In this document: positions 37,613 through 50,385 of the stretch, one piece after another
Numbering within the stretch: the stretch's first letter is position 1
Layout of the letters: the number at the start of each line of letters is the position of its first letter
NCBI GenBank assembly: GCA_003342895.1
Contig: PTFA01000011.1
Location: 9,648,778-9,712,777, forward strand
Direction: 5' to 3'
Length of the DNA: 64,000 nt
Source of the DNA: Casuarius casuarius
Taxonomy: Eukaryota > Chordata > Aves > Casuariiformes > Casuariidae
Notes under the pieces: model-generated
What the model was told of the DNA's origin: nothing
The model's database searches: none
What the model saw: only the letters and a program-made list of their open reading frames with translations
Program-made: the position numbers and the translations under genes

Positions 37613-40600
37613 TATCCTGGTATATTTAAATCACACCTGAGCTGAGCTAGTATGGAAAAAAAAGTTAAACCGACTGTAGGTGGCCTCAGCCTTCTTGTGC
37701 CGTTATTTGAATATTTTTTTCCTAGGTCTCACTCTGAACAGCATCTCTGGCAATCACAGTTCACATTTCATCCAAGGTTAGACAGGGTTGTGTAGGTGGG
37801 GTGTTTCCATATTGCTTGTTTTGTTTTTAAGTCAGGCTGACATGAAGGTAATACAGCTCTAGATCTCGCCTTGTTGTGTGTTTTCTAAAATGAATGGTTC
37901 CTACCAGTAACCCTCCTCCCATGTTTGTGCTCAGATTGCAAATCACACAGTTACAGATAACAAAATAACCTGTGCATCTGCAGTAATGTGTTTTCCAAAT
38001 CCATCATGGTAATGGCAGGAACTGGTCTGTAAGTAAATGGACCATTTATTTACGGATCATAAATAAGAGCATTCAATTTTTCATGACCATAGACCAAAGC
38101 TAAAGGTTCCCTTTCTGTCTGAGCTGATGGGCACTCAGCTCTTGTGCATTAGGCTGTGACTGGCAGGGGGGTAGCTGAAAAGACAAAAGAAGAAGCATTT
38201 ACATCCTCTGCCCTTCCCCAATGTCCTGCTCACTTTAATGCTGCCTGGGAAATAGCTCCAACCCAGGAAGAGGTTTGGGCTGTGGGCAGCAACAGCTGGA
38301 CTTACTCATTTCTGGGGAAATAGCAGGAGTAAAGAGCTGGTCAGAGCAAAAACTTCTCCCCCAGCCAGCACTGACACTTGCGGCAGTCCGTCCAAATGAG
38401 TCCCTCTCTCTACCCTGGGAGCAAATACCTGACTGTGGGCAACGCAGCAGAGACCCTATGGAGCTCCTGTGTAGGGTTACAGCCACCAACCCTCCTCAAT
38501 GTGCAAGAAGCTCATGGGAAAAGGCCCGTTTCCTCCTTACGGCAGCTTGGATGGGAATGACCATCGTTAATTTTGAGATGGAAAGTGAGTGCAAGCGATA
38601 TGGGGACCCAACCGACAGCAAGCTCAGCCCACTTGGGCCAGTAATTACAAGGAAGCAAGGTCACTAATGCGGGGGGATAAATTCAGCAGAGCAATTTTAA
38701 GGGGGAGGAAAGAGAAGGAGACGATGCTGGCAAGCACAGGGTGAAATCAAACTGGAGAAATCAATAAAGGGAAAGGACAGAGGGGGGCGATGGGAAGCGG
38801 GAAGAGATAAATTAAAGGCTTGCCCAAGGGTTATGATGGCTAGTGAGCAATAAATTAAATAAAAGAGGGCAACAGGGACAAGCAAGGTAGTGTGAAAAAT
38901 TAATTAAAAGGAAGGGAGGCATAACCAAGGCATAAACCATGGGTGCTGGCAGAAAGATTAGAGAACCCAGGGAATGAAGAAGCTTTGAAAAGTGTAATAG
39001 GAGCCAAGGTAGAGGCTGGAAAGCCTGTGACCGCATGTGACGGTCAGATAAACAAGGCAGATGTGTTTGCAAGAACTTGAGAAGCATGAGACCATTGTAG
39101 AAGCAAGCCAGCCCCTTGCCGGAAGATGGGGCGCTGCTGGAAGAGAAGCAATGGCACGGTTGTACAAAGCTACAGCCCTTGGTTTTTGCAGCCAAGTTCA
39201 TCATGGGATTAACTACCCTCATCCGCCTGCAAATGGTCTCCTTCCACGTACCTCTCTACCCCCGATGGAGACCGCATGGGCACCGCCGGCAGGGGCAGGC
39301 ATGGAGGGAGCATGGAGGCATGGAGGTGGTTTCCACAGGACTTCTCACTGTTTGCCAGAAAGGATAAGAAGCAGCTCATCAGCTTTGCAGAGGATGAGTT
39401 TCCCAAAGCCAGCATTTTTGCCCTGACAGATTTTCTGTTTGCAATTTGGGATCCGTCTCAGCTCTGCAGGGACCAGGACTCAGGCAGGCTGGATGAGACC
39501 CACTGCTCAGAAGAGAAAGGCAGCCCTGCTCCTTCCTCCAAAGTCGTAGTCTCTTTGGCCCCAGACACTAGTGCATTTACAGGGTTGCTGTCTTCTTAGT
39601 TTCTCATGCTACTGAGAACAACAAACCTTGAGAACTGTTACTCCTCATAACTGCAGAGCTCCCTAAATCAGTATTTTATTTGAGGGCAGTTAATTGATGC
39701 TGTAGTCCATGCGTTGCTTTGCTACTGTGAGATTTTTCATGAGGAGCAGGGATGCAATTTTTAGAAGAGCCCTAGAGGGTTTGGGGGCATGTGTGTGNGG
39801 GGGGAATATTTACATCAATATTTTCAGGCCCTTCAAGTCATAGATGAAAAGGAAGGATTGGATAAATTTGGACCTCATCTGCCTTTAAATCAGCATCCTT
39901 TGAAATGAACAGCCTGTCTCAGTACTCCAAGAAAACAAGGCTAAGAAGATGGTAAGCAAAAGATACATATGCCAGATGAGAGAAGAAGAAATAGTAAAGG
40001 CATTCAAAGCTATGACAGGCAAATTAAAATAATTAAGTAGAAGTTTTTCNAACACCAACAGTATGGCATTAACAACTCTTCCAATTCAGACTTCGCCGCA
40101 TGGGTGTTAATCCAACTTCAGAAAGCCATGAGACTGCCTTCCTGACCTGCTGCTCACAAGCAGCACCTTCCAAGAAAAAAATCCTTTATTCAACTTGATT
40201 CATGTGAGATCTTTGGTATTTCCCCTTTCCTGCTCCACTGGAAGAAATTTGAGTATAATGCATATATCCACCCTATGGCCACACGTACTAAGGTGGGCGA
40301 TGTGGAGCCCACTGCCACCGCCCCCACAGCATGGAGCTGGAGCCCCATCTGGCACTCCCCACTCCCACAGTTGCTCTGCCCACACTGGAAGAAAGAGGAA
40401 CAAGTCACACTTCTTTCACGCCCTGCAATGATCCAGAGGCGATCAACAGCAACCACCGCACTATGGGCAGAGAGGAGTACATAAGCGGTCTGCAATATTC
40501 ATAGGGGAAAAAGGTATGCGTTGNAGAGAAGATAAATAAACTTCACCCAGGGGCACCAACAACTTCTTCCAGCTAAGCCCTTCTCAGCATGGTTGCTACA

Positions 40601-43600
40601 AACTATTTTGCCACTGTTTGGGGAATACCCAGAGAGGAACCAGACTCTCTTGGTGCTGGATGCAAGCACAGACGTGTTAAAGCTTTGTCCCAGTCTGCAG
40701 GTGAGATAGGGCATAACAAGGCAAATGGGACAAGGTGAATTTGGAGGATGAGATNACCTGCAGGAGGTCAACAGGAACAGGTACAAGTTCTCACTGCTGC
40801 CTGGCTTGACACGTTCTGGTTCACAGACAGCACAGCAAAGACAAGGTTTTAGGGAGGGATGGAAAAGAGCAAAAGGTGGTTGATTATAAGGCTTTCCCCC
40901 AGCATGCAGAAAAGCACCGGGCAAGCAGAAGACCAAGGCTGCCATGGTCCCTGTTGCTTGCTCCCTGCTTGTCCTTCTCCTTCAAAGGGGTTAGAAAAGC
41001 CTGTGATGGAGAGCTTGTCCCCGCTGAGCCCATCTGCCAGAAGAAAGCTGGAGACCCAGATCAGTCCTCCAAGGTTACAACAGATGTCCTAAGGTCACCC
41101 TTACTGATGCTCTGACCCTCGTTTTTCATACAAATTTCACTCTCAGGATGAAAACAAAAAGATAAGATTTTAAAAGACAAAACAGCATCCTGCCCCACAC
41201 TGCTCATCATAAACCAGGAGGTGTGCGGCATCTAACTCCTCTGGGTGTTCCACGCNCAGGGGAAAGGAACAGAGCCTAAAATCTCCAGGCAGCACAAGGT
41301 CCCTTACACAAGTACCACTTCCTTATGTCACACCACAGCGTCTGAAAGGTCAGTGCCTGATAGAGGAATCATACATAATAGTGAAATGCTAGAGAAGCAG
41401 GATGGTAAAATAAGCAACTTCTTTGCTAATTCCCTAAAACTCCCAATTCAAACCTAGCTGGAAGCAAACCTCAGACCTGGATTTCTATTGATGAAACAAT
41501 GTGGCCATTAGCTTGCTTGTCCTTTCTGCACTTTTGCTAACTCTTATTTCTCTCCTTAAAAAAATCCATGCTCACATGTCATATTTGATGCATCTGACAA
41601 GGTCAGATCCATCATATCCCATCAAGCACATGCCAATGCAGCCTTGCAAAGGGAAGCCAAGAAAAAATGTGCAAAGAAGGATTTATTTCCAGGTTTCCAT
41701 TTTAAGGCATCCCCTTGCCTTCTACTTTCTGATGTACTTTCCAGCCCTGGGACTCACAGGAGCAGCAGAAACATAGTTCTCTGGTTCGGAGGACATAGTG
41801 AGTGAGCAGTGCTGAGGTACTCGCTTGTCTCCTGTCCCAAGTGTCTGAGCACCTCACGGACGAATGTTTTCACAGTCATATAATGCCAGTTAAAGGTGGC
41901 GGCAACACTGTTCCCTTTTGAAGACTGAGGACTGACAAACTCAGGCCCAGATCCTCAAAGCTGCCTGGATAGATTTGATGGCTGAAGCCTGACTGACTTG
42001 ACAGGGAATCTGGGAAAAATATGGTGGAGAACTTGAACCTTGTGACACACATTTGAGCCTGTCTTTATGTAGCATTTAATCCTGCCCCCTTGCCTTTCTC
42101 TCCAATACCGTGCAAATCTGAGTGGGCAGCGTGGTTCTGGACTGAGAAAGCAGAAAATGCCTTGTAGGTGACGAGGAAACAAGTCAACAGTGGCGAGGAC
42201 CTGGTGGTCCAGAGAGTGGTGACAAGAACCTGTCCCTAGTCCTTCTGGCCATCAGCTTGTTTCTACAAGCTTGCCTACAACTGCTAGGCACTGGGAATGC
42301 ATCCTGCCAGCAGGAATTTTTAAGTTCCCCCTGGAAAAATTTAGGAATACTTTTTAGGTTTCATTCTGCAAACTTCTGCACCTGAAGCTTGAGCATGGGT
42401 GTTATATTCGCCATATGAGAAGCAGCGACTCGTGTGATCATCTGTCAGCTGGTGCTTACACATAGAGTTATTTGGAAGAAGATTTTAAAGATTTTACATT
42501 TTCAAATTCATGCACTACTGTAATCTGAATTAACCTTTAAGTGTTGAGAAGCTCTGAGAAACACAGATAATTTCAAAATGCAAATCCAGGAATTAAAAAA
42601 CAAAGCCCCAAAATCAGATAATTTAAATTGACATGTTATTTTGATAAGATCAAGATTTGCAGAAAACTTAATTCTCAGATACAGTATTCATTATGAATCA
42701 CTTACTAAGCTCTCAAAAGATTCAAACATTCTGGCTGATCATAGGAAAGAAGTTCAGAATTTGACTGTTGACTCAGGAAGGTATTTTAACCCATGGCTTA
42801 CTGTGAGCACAAGTGTCTTGACTGAATTTATAAGTTGAAAATAGACATATGCTTAAGTGCTTTGGTTTATCAGGGTTTTAGAGCTCAAAGCATGTACAGT
42901 GCAATCCCCTGGATCATGTACGGTATACGAAGACATTTTCCACTTTCTATTCAACCTTACTTTCCTTAGATAACATCAAATGACCTGCTCTTCTCATATA
43001 TGTCTGGAAACACCGCTTTCCTGGTGTCTTGGCAGAGCGGAGGAGAACCTCAAGCTACTGTGTTTATTTAAAAGCACAGCTAAAGTTGACAATTATTTAT
43101 CTATGCTAAACAGATTCAGAGCGCAAACACTTTTCTGCAGATCCTTTTGCAAGTGGCAGGTTAGGTGCTGGATTCCTTGTGATACTTTTAACTCTGGCTG
43201 GGCCGGTAACCACCTAGACAGAGCACTGAGGCCATTTATGAAGGGTTAANTGGCATCTTCTTCCACTCATCTCCCACGAATGCACCCTGAGCAGAGCCCT
43301 GCAAGCTTGGCTCTGACAGAAGCAAGGAAGCAGCTTCTCAGTTAAGGTCAGTGCCCTGTGTCCATAGCTCTGCTGGCATGGGTGAGCGCTTGTCCACCTC
43401 TGCAAGGCTCTGGCATGAAGAATGGCAGCTTAACATGTCAGGATTTGGCTCTCAGTGGAAAACTTGATCCTTTAACGGAACTGCTTAGGTTCCCACTCAA
43501 AGCCAGCTGAGCTCAGCTCTGCATAGGTAGAATACCTGCAGCGGGAAAAGGAGGGACCAGCTTCCCGCTGGAGGATTTCCAAGCTGACTGAAACCAGGGT

Positions 43601-43766
43601 CTGAGCTTTGCAGGCAGCGCTCCTTGTGTTTGCAATGTGCTAAATGACTCCTAATTGTCTTCCAGCAAAACAACCTCCAATATGCTCTGCTTACANGACA
43701 AATAAACAAATTAAAGACAGGTTTAGTGCCAAGAACATGCCTTTACCAGCTTACAACTTGTGTGTT
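37613..43766. other. non-coding stretch, nothing firm
   Basis: No gene was recognised. Open frames of up to 148 codons occur on either strand (for example 38275-38667 plus, 40499-40945 minus) but lack family resemblance. A short 'caggcccagatcctcaaag' word at about 41940-41960 matches the end of a palindromic archosaur/turtle repeat as I remember it, without a second arm. A G run broken by n lies near 39795. Confidence 0.45.
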
Positions 43767-43895
43767 TCGGCACAGAGAGTGGTCACGGACCAGAGCCCCC
43801 GAGCTACGAGAGCGCTCCGCTCGCTTTTGCGTTCGCCAGGCAGGCTCCGCAGCCCGGTTTCGCCAGATGAGCACAAACCTATTCAAGGCGAAAAC
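43767..43895. promoter_or_regulatory. short isolated CpG cluster
   Basis: More than a dozen CpG dinucleotides occur in about 130 bases, flanked on both sides by CpG-poor DNA. The next 200 bases (43896-44095) are AT-rich, with TTATTTATT and ATTAGATTATTT words. The pattern of a small CpG cluster beside an AT-rich repeat-free block is like that at 26-28 kb and 58-59.5 kb. A 113-codon plus frame crosses it without family resemblance. Regulatory function is inference. Confidence 0.3.
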
Positions 43896-46800
43896 ATGTT
43901 CCAAACGAACTAGCTGCCTGGGAACATCCTCCAGCCAATTGCTTAGAAATATTGCACTTTTCATTAGATTATTTCCAGCACAGATACATGGGCAATCACT
44001 CCAGAGAGTCTACTTAGAAAGGATTTTACCTGGGCCTTCGCATTTATTTATTGTAGATAAAGATTAGGGCGCTTTAGCTTTCCAGGGAATTTGTTCCCAT
44101 TCTCCACAGCTCCGACTGCTTTCCTGCGCCCCCTTGACCTCTGGCTCGCGGCCACTCAGCCTGCCCCAGCCCACACACCGCCTTCCCACTGCTCGTGGGG
44201 AAAAAGAGGGAGAAACACGCAGAAAAGTCAATCGGGGCTCATTTCCGAGTCCTAGAGGAGTAACTGGCTGAACATCAAGACTGAATTTTGAGGCCTTGAA
44301 GAGTAAACCCAAGCCACTCTGCAGAGCGTGGGCAGGTCTCTCAACGCCTNCCTGATAGTCTTGAGTGCTGAAATGAAATATGTATGTTTATATCCTGCAG
44401 AAACTAGAAAAAAAAGGAAGAAAAAGGGAAAAAGGCCAAAGCCACTCAATTTGAGACCTGCTTTGGAAAGCCCTTGGAACGGGACTGGGTTCCTCGTACT
44501 ACTTGGGCCCGAGGAGGACTGCTCATGCTTTTTTTCAGAGGAGAAAGCACACAGACTTGATTACATTTCAGCCTTCTCTGGCCAGCTTGCCATCAGCCTC
44601 ATCACCGCGCTGAGACCTGGGAGCACCAGCAGGGTCTGCATAGATGTCGCGCTCTCATTCCTATAACAACCCAAAAAATGTGGAGGCAAGGAATTGTTCT
44701 GGGGAATTTCAAACCCGGGAGTTGTAAATGAGGCGATACAGGGAGCGCAACCCACAGTGATGCACCCGGAGNGGGATTTCCCAAAGCGTTCCTCACCTCC
44801 AGCTTCCCAGGCAGCACGGCACGGACCGCAACAGGTCCCTGCTGAAAACACTTATTTCTTATGAACTCGGTGAGTGGAATGTGTGGTACGGGAACGAGCT
44901 AGCATGAATCACACAAATCACCTGCTATCCTCCCTTTCTCATCATTCAGATTATCCGTGTTTAAATTCCTCATACTGTCTCATCAGAATCATACATACTT
45001 AGAATGACAACTCCTGCAAGCCAGCAGGAAATCTGGACTTGGGCAATATAAATAATGAGAGAGGATAGAAAACATAAGCTTAAACAGAATTTTTTTCTGT
45101 GCTAAAATGTTAATCATGTTCTTATTTCATATGGCACCTCACCGCACTGAGCCTACAACCTAGCAAAAGAAAAACTCTGTAGATTAGCCAGGATTCCCAG
45201 GGCATCAGGAGGAAGGGCTGAGATTCTCCCTGCTTGGGTGGTCTCAAGGCTGCGACTGCTGGAGCACCCCAGGAGCGTGCACACTTGAATCTAGTTATCC
45301 TCACACTCCCTGCTCGTTTTGCGGGGCAGACTGGGGTTGCTAGGTCCATGAGGAGACAANATGTGCGTGCCAGACCCTGAGTTCAGCTCCCCGGCAGCTT
45401 TTTAACCAGTTAGCCCTTCCTCCACTTCTTACNTTTGCCTAGATGGGGTCTCTTTTTTCTGTATTTTACACGGATCTATTTTGACTAAACAGTTNGCATC
45501 TTAGGTGGATGACAGCATGCATGTCCCAGTACAGCCATCTGCAGAGGGGACGGTACGAATGAGTGCCACACCATAAATTCTGCACCTCCATTTCAATCAC
45601 TGGCAATCAGTCTTGCTGCTAGGTCCATGCAAGAGATAGCAACGATAGCTCTGAAGCTTTTTTTCCCTTTCCTTGCTAAATAAAACTGTAAGCTTTGTTT
45701 TGTCTACTGGGAATTTTCTAAGGGTAGTTTTAATTATTTGGATTTCTTCTCCCTTCCTTTGAGGTTTTCAACAACACAAAAACCACTGGGGACAACTGAG
45801 GTTCACTACAAACACCTGCGTTTCACAGAGAAGACTCTTTGTCCATGGTCAGGAACTCATGGAGCTCAGTATGCCAAGCACCCCGCACCCTGCTCTGAGC
45901 TACTCGACAATTCATCTTCACCTGCACAGCTCCTCCATCTAAATCCCTACACTGGGAAGTGACGATGCTGATGAGGTAACCACATTCAATAATTTCCTTA
46001 AATTATAAAAAAAACTTGTGCATACACACATCAGAATCCACACTGCAGAAATCACCTAATCTGATTATAATTGCCTACAGAGAAATAAAAATAAAATGAA
46101 AGCAAACAACCCGTAAAGGCTGAGGCCAGTCTCTGCCTAGAGACAGCCAGATGGACAACGTACGATNTACTTGCCCATTCTTGTTGAAGTGTTAAAGTTG
46201 CAATATGTGTGTTATAAATAACAGCCCCAGAAGCCAACTGAAGGCTAAATTCACTCTCAAGCCTTTGCACAGTACTTCTGTTCCTAAAGTGCTGANGTTG
46301 TTTTCTCATGGTTTATGACACCTGTAGAGCCCCGGAAAGAATTACAGCTTTGTAGTCACTCCAGATACATCTGTTACCTTACTGCACATTTGTTTCCTTG
46401 ACAAAAATATCATAGGCAAGGAGCATAATTCCGTCCTACAGATAGACTTTTTTAGATTTGACCACGCAACTCTATCAAGGAAATGTTTATATCTTGCTAC
46501 CTCCACCGTACCGGATACTGCTGTCGTCAACCAGAACAGCGCCGCACCGGCACCGGGGAGTGCCCAGTGCCTCTCCTGCGGCTGTTCTCAGCACCGACAC
46601 CTGCAGCTTCCTTTTGACCTGNGCAGTCTTTTCTAAATTAAGAAACCTGTTACATCGCTTCCTTCCTTGGCCCACGGAGATGCTAAGAAGGTCACTACCA
46701 GATCGCAGCTTACTGTGCTACAGAGTGCTGTCCTAATCCTGGAAGGACAGGAACGGCCACGGCTGATAAATGACCTGAACAAGTGATTAGAGCCTGGATT

Positions 46801-49100
46801 TATTTGTGATTAGACACAGTGATGGCACTCAGCAACACTGGCTGCTTCTAAGAAGACAGACACAAAATTTCATCCATGCGGTTTTTACCGAGCTATCTAA
46901 CCCCTTGCAGTCTGCTCTATGTCCTCCCACTATGGGACACTTCCAACCTTGTATGGGTCAACCCAGTAAGAGGTATTTCCTGCATTGCTGGAATAATGGG
47001 CATTTTCATCTCCAAAGTTACCTTCAATGTCCTTCTCAAATTGCCTGAATAATAGATATTTTCACAGCTTTTTCAGTATCCCGCAAGAAATTGGTGGTTT
47101 CACAGCCCCCTCTGGAATCAGCTCCTGCTCTGCGAGCTACCAATAATTTGAGGGGAAGAGTGAAAAATGAAAAAGAGAAGAATCAACCAGCACAGTTCAA
47201 GAGTTCAAAAGTCCTGTGAAAGNAAAGAACTAGCCAGTTGAAGGAACCACTGCAGTTCGAGCTCTACAGTCGTGGCACACAGCATACAAGACCCTTCCTT
47301 CCTGTTAGGGGATAGCGCAGCAGTACCCAGGTACAACAAATGCCCTACATGAAGAGCAGGCTCCATTGTTTACAGCAGTGTTTAACATGCCAGCGGCCAA
47401 AGCAAAACTAAAAAACTGCTGGCAGTGTTCTTTTAGAAAATATCTTGAACATTCAAAAAATAAAGTATTTCTTCCATGATGCTGAATCTTATAATTTCAC
47501 TGGGTGAGTTAAATCCTATCTATGGAATTAGGGCACAGTATTTCTCCTANTCATGAAGAAGAAGGGTTTTAGCCAGTGCATTTGCTTAACTACGTCAGAA
47601 TGTTTTAGTCCTATTTCATGTAAAGATATGTTCATTGCTACTAAGGGACGGTACCCTAAACTAGAGGTGGAAAATATTTTATGTTTTTAGATAAATCATA
47701 AACAGACCCAAATTCCTATTCTCCTTCAGTTTCCTAATCTGGCTTTCAAAAAGTTCGGATGAATCTTTACCCCTCTGTTATGTTGGAGTTTCATGGATAA
47801 GGTTTCTAAATAAGATGAAAAGTATAAATCTCTCGGATCTTTATTTACTGAACGTGGCATCTGCCGAGGTGCACCAACCAACAACACAGCTCCTACCCAT
47901 ANAATAAGCTGTTTCTCCTGGTCACATCTATTTTTTCTCTCTCATACATAAGTTCCCAAGGGAAAAACTCAGCCACAATACCAATTAAAACAAACATGTT
48001 ACACCATGACGATAAACCCAGCAGAACTGGTAATCAGGACCTGCTTTTATTCACCTGTCTGGGAACTGGAGGGGAAAGACCGCTGTTGAAAACATTACAC
48101 TGCTCCACATTCATATCATGCATTGTACACAGTCCAGTAACTTCTATGAAGTCCTGAAATCTTCATTCATTCTCCATTGATGCAAACTCCAGGTTTTATT
48201 CAACTGGAGTCCCAGCTCAGGACTTCATCCCCTTCACTGCTCAGAAAGCACGGCAACTTTCTAATAGCAACAAGGATCCCTGGACCAGCATTTCCTAATG
48301 CGTAGGGCACAGTGTCACTCAAACTGACCCCCAAACCCTCTTCTACCCTCCACAGAAAGCTCTTCCTCAGAGGGGTGCTTTCGGCCCAGCCTATCTGGCC
48401 AGGCTGGGTAGGGGGGAAGGTAAAGCACATGGTCTGACTGCCCTTGGACAAGTGCCCTTCCCAGTTTGCAAAGGGAACACGAGCTAAACCGTCTGAGTGC
48501 TGCACCCGGCCATCATTCCCCAGCCAGCTCTGCGGGGGACACAGCCGAAACCATCGCCCCCACAGCTCGCGCCCTGGAAGCACCCTTTCTGTCGGGTACT
48601 GCTGACTTGGTTATCCGGGGTGCGCACCATGAAAGCCAAGACCAGAGTCTGCCCCCTAAATTACCCACAAGTCATGAGCATATTCACATGCACTTACTAC
48701 ATGCTGCAAACATATAGGGTACAATAAGTGTAAACAATGAATCGGAAATTAAAATGTGCTGAATCCCACCACGTCCAAAAAGACCACAGATCTGCCCATC
48801 AGGGTGTGATTAAGGTACACCAACTTCTATAGCCCACGGCCCATAAGCAAATGGTAGATTCTCAGCCTATCCACCAACCTTTGGCTCCACCAACGCTCAC
48901 CCCAGGCCAGTGTAAGACCACTTTCAGCAGGCTCAGTGGGAAAGCCTGCAGCCTGAATCCAGAACGAAACTCACTCACACCCNTCTGCATCTCAAGCGAG
49001 GTGTCCTTCCTGCCCCAAATCTCACTGTCTAGCTTTTCCATGCACAGCAGAGCCACAGCAGCAGGGAAATACAGTGACCTGGCAGTACCATGTATCATTT
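43896..49100. other. non-coding stretch, nothing firm
   Basis: There is no gene. A consensus 5' splice-site word (CTCG|GTGAGTGG) lies at about 44868-44876 on the plus strand, but the stretch upstream is short and of no known family. Remaining DNA is ordinary AT-rich sequence with small CpG patches near 46540. Confidence 0.45.
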
Positions 49101-49134
49101 CTAAAGATAAAACAAGATAAAATCAGTTACTTAC

Positions 49135-49225
49135 TGGCAATAGTATGGGCACTTGGGGTTTGAGAGTCCTTCCTGTCGCCGGTTGGGGAGCGGATGTAGT
49201 ACCCCTCTACGATCTCGGCTTCACC
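49135..49225 (-). CDS. internal coding exon, FN3-like peptide, gene not identified
   Basis: Read on the minus strand, the 91-nt segment is preceded by an acceptor (actctgtgtcctgattcttgtag, AG at 49226-49227). It is followed by the consensus donor GTAAGTAAC (GT at 49133-49134). Only one of three frames is open across it. That frame gives GEAEIVEGYYIRSPTGDR, then KDSQTPSAHTIA plus one leftover base, so the upstream intron is phase 0 and the downstream one phase 1. The 'EIVEGYYIR' core resembles the C strand of fibronectin type III domains (consensus 'g-I-x-GY-x-V-x-Y'), where many receptor genes carry a mid-domain intron. The exon is CpG-richer than its surroundings, as old coding exons tend to be. 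It likely belongs to a cell-adhesion or receptor gene on the minus strand. No neighbouring exon was found within the window. A splice-like chance match remains possible. Confidence 0.5.
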
Positions 49226-49325
49226 CTACAAGAATCAGGACACAGAGTTTTTCGCCAGTTGTGATAAGCAGATAATCCAGTACTTTCTAATCCTCAGCAG
49301 AGAAGGGTATTCTGTATTGGAAATA

Positions 49326-49412
49326 AGAGCCTCTGGCTGGTTGTCTGCAAGGATCAGACCCAGGACTTTCGGATCTAAGACTCTGAGCTGCTTAGCGAGT
49401 AGCTCAAACCAG
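49326..49412 (-). repeat. tRNA-derived SINE relic
   Basis: On the minus strand the segment reads 'gagctactcgctaagcagct', then 'cagagtcttagatccgaaag', then 'tcctgggtctgatccttgc'. It follows a tRNA layout: a decayed A box, an anticodon-arm region similar to tRNA-Lys 'gagactcttaatctcagg', and a B box 'gggtctgatcc' close to the consensus 'ggttcgaatcc'. It has lost several conserved tRNA bases, so it is a retroposed relic and not a functional tRNA. It lies about 100 bases upstream of the FN3-like exon. Confidence 0.5.
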
Positions 49413-50319
49413 AAGACAGTCAGCTCTGTTAGCAGGACTGAATACTTGCAATAGCTGGTGGGGTGTTGGTTCAGATTGGCTCAGGCTAAGGAAATCCCAT
49501 GAAAAATACTACTGATGCTTGCAGAGAAGACAAGGTTACTGATAAGACAGAGGTGGACAGGAATTTTTGGCTACAATGGCTGGGATTTGTTGAGGGACAA
49601 TAGAAATATTCCATAGTAAAACAAAAGCTTTGCTATGGTTTTCAGTTTTTGTGGTGAAAAGTTGAAAATGAAAATTTTGCTTTGGGTCAGGCTGACTTGA
49701 ATTGAAACATTTTGTTGACTGAATTGCCATATTTTTACTTAAGTCAGTTCAGTGTTCCTCTGCGTCCCCTCTGAACTGCCAGGATTCCTCCTGGGACTTT
49801 ACATTAAGGTGCTTCCCCTTTCCTCCTACAGGCTGAGATTCCTGGTTGCGCTACACGCAACGCACTGATTTATCGCCTTGAGAGGCCTGCCAGGTAGAAA
49901 CTAAACAGGGAGTTCCAGTTCAGAAATGGCAGCTAAAGGACTTTCTATGGCAATTTTTATGTTGGGCAACATGCAGGTGCCTGCACAAGCTTCTGTGCAG
50001 AAGCAGCTGCACAGTCAGGCTTCCAAGCTGTCCTCCTTGCAATGAAGTCTTTAGCTGAGACAGAGCAGAGCATATTTTTGCACCTTGTAAGAACTGGGNT
50101 AACCACTTCTTTAAAAGTGGGATCTACATCCCATCAACTCCTCACTCCTCTACATCCAAATTCACACCAAATCCTCCCTCACGCTCAAGAACTCTGGGGC
50201 AAGGAGCTGGTGCTCAAGCAGAGAGGACGTAGCTGAGACCTCCTGTGTGCTCTGTGCTCTCCAGCCCCAGGGGCTGGGATAAGGACTGTCTCTAAGAGTG
50301 CAGAGCCTAAACAGCCCAG
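49413..50319. other. non-coding stretch, nothing recognised
   Basis: Only short open frames and no clear repeat. Confidence 0.5.
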
Positions 50320-50385
50320 AGTTTACAGGAATTGGATCCAGTCTCCATACTCCCAATCCAGTGCCTAAACCATTAACAAGATCCA
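50320..50385 (-). repeat. MIR-like SINE head relic
   Basis: On the minus strand the segment reads 'aatggtttaggcactggatt', then 'gggagtatggagactggatc', then 'caattcctg'. This corresponds in order to the head of sauropsid MIR-like SINEs: 'gtggttagagcactggactg', 'ggagtcaggagacctgggtt' and 'ctattccc'. Only the tRNA-like head is clear, and the body beyond it (toward 50265) is too decayed to place. Confidence 0.55.

Noticed and set aside
41320..41457. Frame fragment KISNFFANSLKLPIQT, loosely like a LINE endonuclease-RT linker
   Set aside because: Similarity is too weak and local to distinguish from chance.
41930..41990. Word 'caggcccagatcctcaaag' resembling the end of a palindromic sauropsid repeat
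   Set aside because: The second inverted arm is missing and the match is too short for a feature of its own.
44810..44876. Possible plus-strand exon ending at CTCG|GTGAGTGG
   Set aside because: The donor is strong but the acceptor is ambiguous, and the 19-codon peptide between them is unrecognised.
49326..49412. Possible functional tRNA-Lys gene
   Set aside because: Conserved tRNA positions are lost and the acceptor stem does not pair, so it is treated as a SINE relic.
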